From Hymenobacter piscis (GTDB taxonomy: Bacteria; Bacteroidota; Bacteroidia; Cytophagales; Hymenobacteraceae): a stretch of 64,000 bases of DNA. The notes below the pieces were generated by a model. The model did no database searches. It worked only from the letters and a program-made list of their open reading frames with translations, and was not told where the DNA came from. Shown piece by piece: positions 49,587 to 58,410 of this stretch (positions within the stretch are counted from its first letter, which is position 1; each line of letters begins with the position of its first letter). The stretch lies in contig NZ_JAHHZN010000017.1 in NCBI RefSeq assembly GCF_018760735.1, forward strand, positions 32,578 through 96,577, given 5' to 3'. The position numbers and the translations under genes were made by a program.

Positions 49587-50263
49587 GCAGGGGAAGAAAA
49601 TCCGACTTTACGCAGAATTGCCAGGAAATCCGGGCCGTCCGGGAAGGCCTGCACCGATTCGGGCAGGTAGGTATAGGCGGCGCGGTCCTTGGAAATGAGC
49701 TTGCCGAATACGGGCAGAATGTTTTTGAAGTAGAAGTTGTAGGCCTGCTTCATGGGAAAAGCCGTGGGCTTGGAGAACTCGAGCACCACCATTTTACCGC
49801 CCGGCCGCAGCACGCGGTACATCTCGGCGAGGCCTTTTTCCAGGTTTTCAAAGTTACGCACCCCGAACGAAGCCGTCACGGCATCGAAGTGGTTATCGGC
49901 GAAGGGCAGGCTCTCCGAATCACCCAGTTCCAGCTGAATCCGGTGGCTGAGGCCTTTCTGGGCCAGCTTGCGGCGGCCCACGTCCAGCATGCCCTCCGAG
50001 ATATCAACGCCCGTAATCTGCGCGTCCGGGGTAGCGGCCCGCAGGGTTTCGATGGCAAAATCGGCCGTGCCGGTGGCAATATCCAGGATGCGGGCGGGCC
50101 GCAGCTGCCGCAACTCATTCACGGCCTTGCGGCGCCAGTAGATGTCCGTGCCCGCACTCAGGAAGTGGTTGAGGAAATCGTACTTGCCGGCAATGCTGTT
50201 AAACATCTGGGCCACCTGGGACTTTTTGCCGGCGGCGTCGTCTTTATAAGGTACTACGGACAT
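49535..50263 (-). CDS. ubiE: Demethylmenaquinone methyltransferase (UbiE/MenG)
   Basis: The 242-residue enzyme has the SAM motif ILDIATGTADFAIETL, VDISEGMLDVGRRKL, the family segment VTASFGVRNFENLEKGLAEM, and RVLRPGGKMVVLEFSKP. In Bacteroidota, which use menaquinone, it would methylate demethylmenaquinone, the last step of menaquinone synthesis. The ATG at 50263 fits KKSQVAQMFNSIAGKYDFLN near the N-terminus. It is followed by the overlapping porT gene. Confidence 0.95.
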   Translation of the reverse strand: MSVVPYKDDAAGKKSQVAQMFNSIAGKYDFLNHFLSAGTDIYWRRKAVNELRQLRPARILDIATGTADFAIETLRAATPDAQITGVDISEGMLDVGRRKLAQKGLSHRIQLELGDSESLPFADNHFDAVTASFGVRNFENLEKGLAEMYRVLRPGGKMVVLEFSKPTAFPMKQAYNFYFKNILPVFGKLISKDRAAYTYLPESVQAFPDGPDFLAILRKVGFSSPAWQPLTFGISSIYTAQK

Positions 50264-50335
50264 ACTGCGGGAAGCGAAGAACGGGGAAACTCGGGCAAAA
50301 TTGCCCAAATAGAACGGCCGGCCCGCTATTAAGTT

Positions 50336-50374
50336 AAAAAAAAACGGGCCGGGCTCTGGGCCCGACCCGTTTTC
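50336..50374 (-). terminator. Intrinsic terminator after the OmpA-family gene
   Basis: A stem with small bulges, AAAACGGG.CCGGGC / GGCCCG.CCCGTTTT, followed on the minus strand by a long T-run. Confidence 0.8.
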
Positions 50375-50392
50375 TGCGGGGGAAAGCAATGC

Positions 50393-52675
50393 TTAGTCGT
50401 TGTCGGTCTTTACTTTGACCTTCTCGCCGTTCGCATCCTTGGCTTTCGCATCGATGGTACCGTCCTTGGTCACGGTCTTGCTTTTCGAGTCGTCAGCCCC
50501 CTTGGTTTTCACTTTCACTTTGTCGCTGTCCTCGTCCACTTTGGTTTTCACCTTAGTGCCATCCTCGAGCTTCACTTTGCTCTTGCCCGGCTGCAACGGC
50601 ACCGTAGTACGGGTAGCGTTGGTAGTGGTAGAGTTCAGGTTCGACTGCGTACCGGTGGAAGAGTTGGTCGTGCCCGTGCCGGAAGCCGGCTGGTTCATGA
50701 TGGGCATCGATTCGCCTTCCTTCACAATCACGCGGAAGTCGGTGCGACGGTTCAGCTGCATGTTCTCCGGCGAATCGTTCGGGGCTACCGGACGACGCTC
50801 CCCGTAGCTCACCGTTACCATCCGGGTTTCGGCAATGCCGGCCTTCTTCAGGTAGTTGTAGGCCACGTTGGCACGGTTCTGACCGAGTACCATGTTGTAC
50901 TCATCCGTGTTCCGCGAGTCGGTGTTACCCTCGATGGAGATATTCACCCCGGGGTTGGCCATCAGAATCTCGCTGATGCGGTTCAGCTCCGTAATCGACT
51001 CCGGCCGCAGCTTGTATTTGTCGGTATCGAAGTAGATAGGGTTGATTTTGGTGAATATGTTGTTTGTAGTATCCACGTAATCCACGTAAAAATTCTTCTC
51101 GATGGTGGTCGAGTCGTTCGTGGAAATCGGAACGGCAAACTCCTGGGTTTCAATGTTTTTACCATCCTTGCTCACGGCTACCTGATAGGTCCGGCCCGAG
51201 AGCACGTTTACCTGGTAGTCGGCCATGCCGGGCTTGGTGATGTCGCGGTAGCTCAGGGCCGTTTTATCGGCCTGGGTGCCACTGAACACCAGTTCCACAC
51301 CGGGCACTGCCGAACTGTCGCGGCTCGAAAGCACGCGGCCCCGGATGATGGCGTTTTTGATGTAGTTGATGGTGTAGATGTCCTTCTCCCCGTAGCCCCC
51401 GATGCGGTACGACGACAGGTAAGCGTACGAACCATCCGGGCTCAGACGGTAGTAGGTGTCATCATCGGGCGTGTTGATGGGGTAGCCCATGTTCTCGGCC
51501 CGGCCCCACTTGCGGCCCACGGAGTCGTACTCCGACTTAAAGATGTCGTAGCCGCCCATCGTGTTGTGGCCACGCGACGAGAAGTACAGCGTTTTGCCGT
51601 CCCGGCTCAGGTAGGGGCTGTCGTCGTCGGCAGCTGTATTGATGGCCGAACCGATGCTCTTGGCCGGGCCCCAGTCGCCGCCGGGTACGCGGGTGGAGTA
51701 ATAGATGTCCAGCGTGTTCTCTTCCGAGTACTTGCTGGTCGAGAAGTAAATCGTCAGGCCATCGGGCGTGATGTAGGCGTCGGACTCAAATGCCGGCGAG
51801 TTGATGTTCTTGTTGAGCTTCTTGGGCTCCGTCCAGTCCGTGCCCGATTTCTCCGAGTAGAGGATATCCCCGTTCTCGTCGTTGCGGTACATGAGCAGCT
51901 TGGTGTCGTTGTCGAACACCTGGATGGAGGCGTCGTGGCCCTTGCCATTGAGCACGCCGCTCAGGGAGCGGGGCTTTTCCCAGTTCTCATCATCGACGCG
52001 GGTAGCCTCGTAGATGTTCTCGTAGTACTGTCCGTCGGCGGCCAGCTTCTTGCTGTCCTTGCCTTCGGCGGCCTGCAGAGCCCCCACGTTGCTCATGTTA
52101 TCGGAGCGGGAAGTGAAGAGCAGCACCTTATCGTCGTTGGAGATTACCGGGCTGTGCTCCGACCACTGGGTGTTAATGGTAGGACCCAGGTTTTTCACGA
52201 AAATGTCCTTGGGGCTGTTGAACTGCACCTTGGCATTTTTGCTGTGCTGGATGAGCTGCCCTAACTCTTTGCGGCGGGTGTCCTTGCTCTTGAGCGTGGC
52301 ATTGTAGGCCTGAAAGTGGGTAATGGCCTCGTCAAAGTTGTAGTTGAGGTGGTCTACCCGTCCCAGCCAGTACTCCACGTCCTTGGACACGTTCTTCTTC
52401 AGACGCTGAGCCTTGTAGATGTAGTCACTGGCTTTTTCCTTGTCGAACGACATATAGGCAATGCCGGCCCGGAACAGGGCCTGGGCATTGTTGGGGTCCT
52501 TGGCCAACACCTGCTCGTAGAACGGTAAAGAAGCCCGGTAGTTCTCTTGTCCGAAGAACTTGTTGGCCGTTTTTAGCTGCTGGCGAGTGCTTTGAGCCAG
52601 GGCAGGCTGGGCCATAGCAGCCGTAAGCGCGAAGGCGCACGAGGCTTTCAATAACCTTCTGACTAAGTTGTCCAT
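50393..52675 (-). CDS. PorE-like OmpA family protein (TPR, PD40 propeller, CRD, OmpA)
   Basis: The 760-residue protein has a signal peptide, TPR helices (about 30-130: NKFFGQENYRASLPFYEQVL), WD40-like PD40 blades (about 160-420: SPYLSRDGKTLYFSSRG), a carboxypeptidase-regulatory-like domain (about 430-520) and an OmpA peptidoglycan-binding domain (about 555-660: EGNTDSRNTDEYN ... NRRTDFRVIV). This order matches PorE of the type IX machinery, and porT lies two genes away. The last ~65 residues are a Lys/Asp-rich tail (VKVKTKGADDSK). Many Bacteroidota carry several paralogues, so PorE is probable, not proven. Confidence 0.82.
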   Translation of the reverse strand: MDNLVRRLLKASCAFALTAAMAQPALAQSTRQQLKTANKFFGQENYRASLPFYEQVLAKDPNNAQALFRAGIAYMSFDKEKASDYIYKAQRLKKNVSKDVEYWLGRVDHLNYNFDEAITHFQAYNATLKSKDTRRKELGQLIQHSKNAKVQFNSPKDIFVKNLGPTINTQWSEHSPVISNDDKVLLFTSRSDNMSNVGALQAAEGKDSKKLAADGQYYENIYEATRVDDENWEKPRSLSGVLNGKGHDASIQVFDNDTKLLMYRNDENGDILYSEKSGTDWTEPKKLNKNINSPAFESDAYITPDGLTIYFSTSKYSEENTLDIYYSTRVPGGDWGPAKSIGSAINTAADDDSPYLSRDGKTLYFSSRGHNTMGGYDIFKSEYDSVGRKWGRAENMGYPINTPDDDTYYRLSPDGSYAYLSSYRIGGYGEKDIYTINYIKNAIIRGRVLSSRDSSAVPGVELVFSGTQADKTALSYRDITKPGMADYQVNVLSGRTYQVAVSKDGKNIETQEFAVPISTNDSTTIEKNFYVDYVDTTNNIFTKINPIYFDTDKYKLRPESITELNRISEILMANPGVNISIEGNTDSRNTDEYNMVLGQNRANVAYNYLKKAGIAETRMVTVSYGERRPVAPNDSPENMQLNRRTDFRVIVKEGESMPIMNQPASGTGTTNSSTGTQSNLNSTTTNATRTTVPLQPGKSKVKLEDGTKVKTKVDEDSDKVKVKTKGADDSKSKTVTKDGTIDAKAKDANGEKVKVKTDND

Positions 52676-53102
52676 TGTTGGAGGGGTTAGGGAAATAAGG
52701 AGTTGCAAAGGAGGGAAAGAAGCGCCAGACGCCAGTTGCGCGGGCCATTTTCAAGAGTTGCCTCTTATACTGAAAACCTGCCCAAGGGTTGAGCCAGAGC
52801 AGGCAAAAACCAGAGGTACAACGCAAAAAAAGGGCGTTTTACCTCTGCATTATACCCGTCAGCCCAGGCAGGAGGCAGGAGATTTAGCGAGCAAAGATAG
52901 AAAATTTATAATACGGCCTTAGCCGTATCCAATTCGGCCAAAACAGGTATGCCAGGCAGTCTGGGAAGCGAAAAAAAAGATGACGGACGCTGGTTCTTAC
53001 GCTTTTGCAGCCTGGATCAGACGCACAAATATAGTTCGCCTGTGTAAACCGCAAGGTTTTTCCCTAAAAAATCATGCTTCCGAACCTCATCCGTCGAATT
53101 TC
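52676..53102. promoter_or_regulatory. Divergent intergenic region with long leader of the OmpA-family gene
   Basis: About 430 bases without a gene. A hairpin, CAGAGGTACAACGC / GCGTTTTACCTCTG (one mismatch), lies at 52810-52846 and would sit in the minus-strand leader. A second -7-like box, TATATTTG, lies on the minus strand at 53026-53033. Confidence 0.5.
52892..52899 (-). promoter_or_regulatory. -7 promoter box of the OmpA-family gene
   Basis: TATCTTTG on the minus strand, about 220 bases before the start codon, which implies a leader of about 210 nt. Confidence 0.6.
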
Positions 53103-53110
53103 TACCTTTG
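53103..53110 (+). promoter_or_regulatory. -7 promoter box of engB
   Basis: TACCTTTG, 22 bases before the ATG. Confidence 0.65.
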
Positions 53111-53132
53111 CCCTTCAGCTTAGCTTGACAAC

Positions 53133-53750
53133 ATGACTATTCAGGACGCGAAGTTTTTGATGAGTAACTCCCGGGTGGAAGAGTGCCCCCCGCCTACCCT
53201 GCCGGAATACGCCTTCATCGGGCGCTCCAACGTGGGCAAATCTTCCCTGATTAACATGCTCACCAATCAGAAAGGGCTGGCCAAAACCTCTTCCCAACCC
53301 GGAAAAACCCAGCTGATTAACCACTTTCTTATTAACGATAGCTGGTACCTGGTGGATTTACCCGGCTACGGCTACGCTAAAATCAGCAAGGATGCCCGGG
53401 TAAAGTGGGCCCGTATGATCAATTACTACCTGCGCAAGCGCGAAAACCTGACCTGCGTTTTTGTACTCGTGGATTCGCGCCATGCGCCCCAGGCCGCCGA
53501 TCTGGAGTTTATGGAGCAGTTGGGTAACGAGGGCATTCCGTTCGTGATGATATTTACCAAAGCTGACAAACAATCTGGTTCGCGCACCAGCCAGAACGTG
53601 GTGCAGTACTTAGAGAAGATGAGCGAAAGCTGGGACGAGTTGCCCCGTCATTTTGTAACGTCGGCGGAGGAAAAGACGGGCCGGGAGGAAGTACTGGCCT
53701 TTATCGGTGAGGTAAACCAGCAGCTGGCACAAGCGCCCGACAATGCGTAA
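53133..53750 (+). CDS. engB: Ribosome biogenesis GTPase EngB (YsxC/YihA)
   Basis: The 205-residue TRAFAC GTPase has G1 GRSNVGKSS, G2-region SSQPGKTQLINHF, G3 DLPGYGYAK and G4 TKADK. The family helps assemble the large ribosomal subunit and is usually essential. The length and N-terminal EYAFIGRSNVGKSSL fit the family. It is divergent from the OmpA-family gene. Confidence 0.96.
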   Translation: MTIQDAKFLMSNSRVEECPPPTLPEYAFIGRSNVGKSSLINMLTNQKGLAKTSSQPGKTQLINHFLINDSWYLVDLPGYGYAKISKDARVKWARMINYYLRKRENLTCVFVLVDSRHAPQAADLEFMEQLGNEGIPFVMIFTKADKQSGSRTSQNVVQYLEKMSESWDELPRHFVTSAEEKTGREEVLAFIGEVNQQLAQAPDNA

Positions 53751-53824
53751 ATTGGCCTCGTTCTTGCGTGTCTGAGCCGGGCTTTTCCCGACTTCTCCTC
53801 TTGCTGTGTACTGCTTTCCCGTTC

Positions 53825-54262
53825 ATGAAAAAAACCGTCTTTCTGCTCAGTGTTGTGCTATTGGCCGCCTCCGGTGCAGCCGTGGCTCAGAAAACCAAAA
53901 TCAAGGTAAAAACCGACGCCCCGGCCCCGGAAACCGCCCCGGAAGAAACCCCGGCCCCGGAAGCGCCCAAAGCCCCCAAAGCCATTCCCATTGCCGAGTA
54001 TTACGAGGGCGGCCAGGAGGCCATGTACGCCTTTATTAATCAGGAGCTCAAATACCCCATCATGGCCCGGCGCAACCGTATTCAGGGTCAGTGCATTGTG
54101 AGCTTCACCCTGAATACCGACGGCACGATGTCGGGTGTGAAGCTGGTCAAGCAGATTGGCGGCGGCTGCGGCGAGGAAGCCCTGCGGGTTGTAAAGCTGC
54201 TTAAATTCAACAAGCCTGATTACGCCATTCTCACCAGCCTGCCCATCACCTTTAAACTGTAG
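53825..54262 (+). CDS. TonB C-terminal domain protein, exported
   Basis: The 145-residue protein has a cleavable-looking signal (MKKTVFLLSVVLLAASGAAVAQ), a Pro/Ala/Glu-rich linker and a TonB C-terminal domain (LKYPIMARRNRIQGQCIVSF then TLNTDGTMSGVKLV). Unlike classical TonB it seems to be periplasmic, not anchored, since the linker directly follows the signal peptidase site. Members are common in Bacteroidota, and their partners are unknown. The ATG at 53825 gives the signal peptide. Confidence 0.85.
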   Translation: MKKTVFLLSVVLLAASGAAVAQKTKIKVKTDAPAPETAPEETPAPEAPKAPKAIPIAEYYEGGQEAMYAFINQELKYPIMARRNRIQGQCIVSFTLNTDGTMSGVKLVKQIGGGCGEEALRVVKLLKFNKPDYAILTSLPITFKL

Positions 54263-54300
54263 CCGGGGGCCGGCCGGCCGCCAAAGCCGCGGCCGCTGCG

Positions 54301-54308
54301 TACCTTCG
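54301..54308 (+). promoter_or_regulatory. Possible -7 box of the DUF5606 gene
   Basis: TACCTTCG, one base off TAnnTTTG, 26 bases before the ATG. Confidence 0.35.
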
Positions 54309-54334
54309 TTCTTTCCAACCACTGCTTTCTTCCT

Positions 54335-54955
54335 ATGCCCTACGACCTGAAGGAAATTGCCGCCATCAGCGGAATGCCCGGTCTGTACCGCCTCGTGAAA
54401 CCCACCCGCGCCGGTGTTATCATTGAAGCCCTCGACGCGAAGGGCACCCGTTCCGTGGCCTCGGCCCGCAACAAGGTGTCGCTGCTCCAGGAAATTTCCA
54501 TCTACACCCAGGACTACGACCAGACGGTGCCCCTGAGCGAGGTTTTCGACCGGATTCACCAGCAGCACGGCGCCACGCCGGCCGTTACGCATAAATCGGA
54601 CGACCGCGACCTGACAGCCTTCATGGAAGGCATTATGCCCGATTACGACCGTGAGCGGGTGTACATGTCCGATATCAAGAAGCTGGTGCAGTGGTACCAT
54701 GTGGTGAGCAAGGCCCTCGAGTACCAGGCCCCCGCCGAGGAAGTGGAAACCGAGCAGGCACCGGCTCCCTCCGACGCTGACGCCCCGAAAGCCGCCAAGA
54801 AGAAGGCCGCCAAAACCACCGATGAGCCGGCCGCCGACGAGGCCATGAGCACCGCCGGCATCATTCCGGCCGCCGAGGAAACCAACGCCGCCGGCAACCC
54901 CGAGGCCGCCGATACCAAGCCGGCCAAGAAAACCACGAAGAAGAAAGCCGAATAG
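54335..54955 (+). CDS. DUF5606 family protein with a Lys/Ala-rich tail
   Basis: The 206-residue protein has an N-terminal domain (MPYDLKEIAAISGMPGLYRL ... VIIEALDAKGTRSVASARNK ... SDIKKLVQWYHVV, about 1-130) matching the DUF5606 family, followed by a disordered tail with AKKKAAKTTDEP and KPAKKTTKKKAE. Such tails resemble histone-H1-like nucleic-acid-binding extensions. The domain's function is unknown. It faces fbp across a perfect palindrome. Confidence 0.82.
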   Translation: MPYDLKEIAAISGMPGLYRLVKPTRAGVIIEALDAKGTRSVASARNKVSLLQEISIYTQDYDQTVPLSEVFDRIHQQHGATPAVTHKSDDRDLTAFMEGIMPDYDRERVYMSDIKKLVQWYHVVSKALEYQAPAEEVETEQAPAPSDADAPKAAKKKAAKTTDEPAADEAMSTAGIIPAAEETNAAGNPEAADTKPAKKTTKKKAE

Positions 54956-54977
54956 CCTTCCCGTCGTTTCACTACGA

Positions 54978-55033
54978 GCCCCCTAACAAGCGCGGGCCGC
55001 CCCAATTGGGGCGGCCCGCGCTTGTTAGGGGGC
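54978..55033. repeat. Perfect 56-bp palindrome between convergent genes
   Basis: The left half, GCCCCCTAACAAGCGCGGGC then CGCCCCAA, is mirrored base for base to 55033 with the centre at AATT. No T-run follows on either strand. It lies between the stop codons of the DUF5606 and fbp genes and may be a bidirectional terminator or a protein-binding or cruciform site. Confidence 0.92.
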
Positions 55034-55068
55034 AGATGGCGTTGCCGCGCCGGAGCGCGGTGCGGGAG

Positions 55069-56097
55069 CTAGTCGTTGGCAACGGCTTCCCGCGCCAGCT
55101 CGGCGGCCAGGAATTCCTCTACTTTATTTACCAGCTCGGGCGAGCCGATGAACACGGGGCACCGCTCGTGCAGCTCGTGGGGCTCCAGCTCCAGGGTGCG
55201 GCGGCGGCCGTTGCTGGATTTGCCCCCGGCCTGCTCCACGATGAAGGCCAGCGGGTTGCACTCGTACATGAGGCGCAGCTTGCCGTTGGGCGCTTTCCTG
55301 GACGCCGGATACATATAAATACCGCCCTTGAGCAGGTTGCGGTGGAAGTCGGCCACCAGGGAGCCGATGTAGCGGGCCGAGTAGTTCTGCTCCTTGCAGT
55401 AGGCCACAAACCCTTTCATGCCCTCCGTGAAAGCCTCCGACAGGCCCTCGTTCACGGAATACACCGTGCCCGAGGCGGGCGTCTGGATGTTGGGGTGGGA
55501 AAGGAAAAATTCGCCCAGGCTGGGCTCGTACGTGAAGCCGTTCACGCCGTTGCCGGTGGTGTACACCATCATGGTGCTGGAGCCGTAAATCACGTAGCCG
55601 GCCGCTACCTGGTGGGTGCCCGTCTGGAGGCAGTCCTGGGCCGTACCCTCGCTGCCGGTGGGCGACACCCGGCGGTAGATGCTGAAAATAGTCCCGATGC
55701 TCACGTTCACATCGATGTTGGAGGAGCCGTCGAGCGGATCAATGGCCACCACGTACTTGCCCTGGGTGTTGCCGGTCTGAATCATCTCCTCGTCTTCCTC
55801 CGAGATGATGGTGCACACCTCGCCCCCGTTGCGCAGGGCCCGGATAAAGCGGATGTTGGCAATGACGTCGAGCTTCTGCTGGTCCTCGCCCTGCACGTTG
55901 CGGTTGCCGTAGGCCCCGGCAATATCGATGAGGCCGGAGCGGTTGATTTCGCGGTTTACGATCTTGGCCGCCAGGGCAATATCGCGCAGCAGTTGGCTCA
56001 GCTCCCCGGTGGCGTAGGGAAAATCTTCCTGCTTACGCATGATAAAGCGGTCGAGGGTGGTGCCCACGGGCAGGGCCAGCTTGTCGTGATTGGTCAT
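55069..56097 (-). CDS. fbp: Fructose-1,6-bisphosphatase, class I
   Basis: The 342-residue enzyme has the metal-binding ISEEDEEM and IDPLDGSSNIDVNVSIGTIF, YVIYGSSTMMVYTTGNGV, ARYIGSLVADFHRNLLKGGI and the active-site LRLMYECNPLAFIVEQAGG. All are typical of class I FBPase. It catalyses the committed step of gluconeogenesis, fructose 1,6-bisphosphate to fructose 6-phosphate. Confidence 0.97.
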   Translation of the reverse strand: MTNHDKLALPVGTTLDRFIMRKQEDFPYATGELSQLLRDIALAAKIVNREINRSGLIDIAGAYGNRNVQGEDQQKLDVIANIRFIRALRNGGEVCTIISEEDEEMIQTGNTQGKYVVAIDPLDGSSNIDVNVSIGTIFSIYRRVSPTGSEGTAQDCLQTGTHQVAAGYVIYGSSTMMVYTTGNGVNGFTYEPSLGEFFLSHPNIQTPASGTVYSVNEGLSEAFTEGMKGFVAYCKEQNYSARYIGSLVADFHRNLLKGGIYMYPASRKAPNGKLRLMYECNPLAFIVEQAGGKSSNGRRRTLELEPHELHERCPVFIGSPELVNKVEEFLAAELAREAVAND

Positions 56098-56230
56098 AGA
56101 GTGAGAAGGGTGGTAAGATGCGGGTGGGAAAGACCAAAAGTAACCAATTCGCGGGAGCCCCGGCGAATTTTCGCCTGCGTTTTGCTGACGCTGTTTTTTT
56201 CCCGGTGAGGGCCGATGCGACGCGGAGCCC

Positions 56231-56238
56231 TACATTTG
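56231..56238 (+). promoter_or_regulatory. -7 promoter box, leaderless type
   Basis: TACATTTG ends five bases before the aspartate kinase ATG. Confidence 0.6.
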
Positions 56239-56243
56239 GGACC

Positions 56244-57506
56244 ATGCAACAACGGCAGTTCCTTCGGATTTACAAGTTTGGCGGCGCCTCGGTGAAGGAC
56301 GCGGCCGCCATCGGCAACCTCGTGCGTATTGTGCGCCAGTACGGCGCCGACCAGGCCCTGCTGGTCGTGGTATCGGCCATGGGCAAAACTACCAACGCCC
56401 TGGAAGCCCTCTTTCAGCTGGCTCACGCGGGCCAGGATTACCGCGCCCCCCTGGCCGAGCTGGCCGAGTTCCACCAGGGCGTGGCCGCCGGCCTAGAGCT
56501 GCCCGCCGACCTGCTCACCGACCTGCTCACCCAACTCCAGGACCGCCTCGCCACCCTGCTGCCCGCCGACTTCGACAAGCAGTACGACCAGGTGGTGAGC
56601 TTCGGCGAGCTGCTGGCCACCCGCATTGTGGCGGGCGCCCTCGGGGCCCGGTGGCTCGACTGCCGCGCCCTGATCCGCACTGACCATACCTGGCGCGAGG
56701 GCCGCGTGGACTGGCCCACCACCGAGCGGCAGCTGCGGGCGGCCCTGCCGGCCGCGGTGCTGGCCGAGGGGCCGGTGGTCACGCAGGGGTTTCTGGGCGG
56801 CACGGCCAGCGGGGCCACCACCACCCTGGGCCGGGAAGGCTCCGATTTCACGGCCGCCATTCTGGCCTACTGCCTGGGCGCGCAATCGGTGACCATCTGG
56901 AAGGACGTGGCGGGTTTGCTCAACGCCGACCCCAAGATTTTCCCGGATACCGTGCGCTACCCGGAAATCAGCTACCAGGAAACCATCGAAATGGCCTACT
57001 ACGGGGCCTCCGTCATTCACCCCAAAACCATCAAGCCCCTGGCCGTGCGCGGGATTCCGCTGCTGGTCAAGTCCTTCCTCGACCCCGAGGCCGAGGGCAC
57101 CCGCATCCACGACTGCCGCCACGAGCTGCTGGTGCCGGCCTTCATCCGCAAAACTGAGCAGTGTCTGATTTCTTTCGAGGCCAAGGACCTGGCTTTTATT
57201 TCGGAGGAGAACCTGGAGGTGATTTTCGGGGCCCTGGCCCAGGTGCGGCTCAAAATCCGGCTCATGCAGAACTCGGCCATCAGCTTCTCCGTCTGCACCG
57301 ATTTCTCGGCCTACCGCCTCGAACGGCTCCTGGACCTGCTGCGGGAGCAGTTCACCATTCACTACAACACCGGCCTGGCCCTCTACACCATCAAGAACTA
57401 CGACGCGGCCAGCATCCAGCGCCTCACCGCGGGCCGGGAGCTGCTGCTGGAGCAGCGCACCCGCCAGACGTTCCAGTTCGTGTGCCGCGGGGAGGAACCG
57501 AGCTAA
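56244..57506 (+). CDS. lysC: Aspartate kinase, monofunctional
   Basis: The 420-residue protein has YKFGGASVKDAAAIGNLVRI, SAMGKTTNALEALF, SFGELLATRIVAGAL, GREGSDFTAAILAYCLGAQS and MAYYGASVIHPKTIKPL, the kinase core of aspartokinases. A C-terminal ACT-like regulatory part follows (ISFEAKDLAFISEENLEVIF then GALAQVRLKIRLMQNSAISF). It phosphorylates aspartate, the first step to lysine, threonine and methionine. The ATG at 56244 lies five bases behind a -7 box. Symbol by function; allosteric class not determined. Confidence 0.93.
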   Translation: MQQRQFLRIYKFGGASVKDAAAIGNLVRIVRQYGADQALLVVVSAMGKTTNALEALFQLAHAGQDYRAPLAELAEFHQGVAAGLELPADLLTDLLTQLQDRLATLLPADFDKQYDQVVSFGELLATRIVAGALGARWLDCRALIRTDHTWREGRVDWPTTERQLRAALPAAVLAEGPVVTQGFLGGTASGATTTLGREGSDFTAAILAYCLGAQSVTIWKDVAGLLNADPKIFPDTVRYPEISYQETIEMAYYGASVIHPKTIKPLAVRGIPLLVKSFLDPEAEGTRIHDCRHELLVPAFIRKTEQCLISFEAKDLAFISEENLEVIFGALAQVRLKIRLMQNSAISFSVCTDFSAYRLERLLDLLREQFTIHYNTGLALYTIKNYDAASIQRLTAGRELLLEQRTRQTFQFVCRGEEPS

Positions 57507-57511
57507 CAAAG

Positions 57512-57550
57512 CGTCATTCTTCGCTTCGTGCTCAATGACGTTCTTTGTCA
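57512..57550. repeat. Short GTCATTC hairpin
   Basis: AAAGCGTCATT and AATGACGTTCTTT pair around CTTCGCTTCGTGCTC, much like the short copy at 13454. It may terminate lysC. Confidence 0.55.
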
Positions 57551-57625
57551 TTCCCAGAGCTGCATTCTTGCCTTCCCCAGCCCACCCTACCCAGTTCTCC
57601 AGACCCTCAGTTCACCAGTCCCTCT

Positions 57626-58399
57626 ATGGAATTCATCCTCGTAACCCCCCAGGCCCGGCCCCAGGTGGCCCTGATTCAGCTTAACCGCCCCAAAGAGCTC
57701 AACGCGCTTAACCTGCAGCTGATGCAGGAAGTGGCCGCCGCCCTCAAGGAGCTCGACCAGGACCCGGAAGTGCGCGTGATTGTGCTGGCGGGCAGTGAGC
57801 GGGCTTTTGCCGCCGGCGCCGACATCAAGCAGATGGCCGGCCGCACCGCCATTGATATGCTGCTGATTGACCAGTTCAGCATCTGGGACCAGATCCAGCG
57901 TACCACCAAGCCGCTGATTGCCGCCGTGTCGGGCTTCGCCCTGGGCGGGGGCTGCGAGCTGGCCATGACCTGCGACCTGATTGTGGCCTCGGAGACGGCC
58001 CAGTTCGGGCAGCCCGAAATCCGCATCGGCACCATGCCGGGCGCGGGCGGCACCCAGCGCCTGACCCGGGCCATCGGCAAGGCCCGGGCCATGGAAATGG
58101 TGCTCACCGGCCAGCCGATTTCGGCCCAGGAAGCCGCCCAGCACGGCCTCGTGAACCGGGTGGTGCCGGTAGGACAGTTTCTGGAGGAAGCTTTCCGCCT
58201 GGCCCACAGCATCGCCCAGATGTCGCCGGTAGCGGCCCGGCTGGCCAAGGAGTCCGTCAACCGCGCCTTCGAAACCCACCTCGACGAGGGTTTGCACTTC
58301 GAGCGCAAGAACTTCTACATGACCTTCGCCTCCGAAGACCAGAAAGAAGGCATGGCCGCCTTCGTGGAAAAGCGCAAGCCCGAGTTCAAAGGGAAATAA
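57626..58399 (+). CDS. Enoyl-CoA hydratase
   Basis: The 257-residue crotonase has the oxyanion segments AGSERAFAAGADIKQM and SGFALGGGCELAMTCDLI, and the catalytic glutamates in the segments around GGGCELAM and QPEIRIGTMPG. It hydrates trans-2-enoyl-CoA in fatty-acid oxidation. The ATG at 57626 fits the family length. It probably serves the same pathway as the dienoyl-CoA reductase-like SDR at 15760, although unlinked. Confidence 0.95.
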   Translation: MEFILVTPQARPQVALIQLNRPKELNALNLQLMQEVAAALKELDQDPEVRVIVLAGSERAFAAGADIKQMAGRTAIDMLLIDQFSIWDQIQRTTKPLIAAVSGFALGGGCELAMTCDLIVASETAQFGQPEIRIGTMPGAGGTQRLTRAIGKARAMEMVLTGQPISAQEAAQHGLVNRVVPVGQFLEEAFRLAHSIAQMSPVAARLAKESVNRAFETHLDEGLHFERKNFYMTFASEDQKEGMAAFVEKRKPEFKGK

Positions 58400-58410
58400 G
58401 AACACCGTCT

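Noticed and set aside
50393..54262. Shared KVKVKT / KIKVKT motifs in the OmpA-like tail and the TonB-like protein as a functional link
   Set aside because: The segments are short, low-complexity and lysine-rich; similarity could be compositional.
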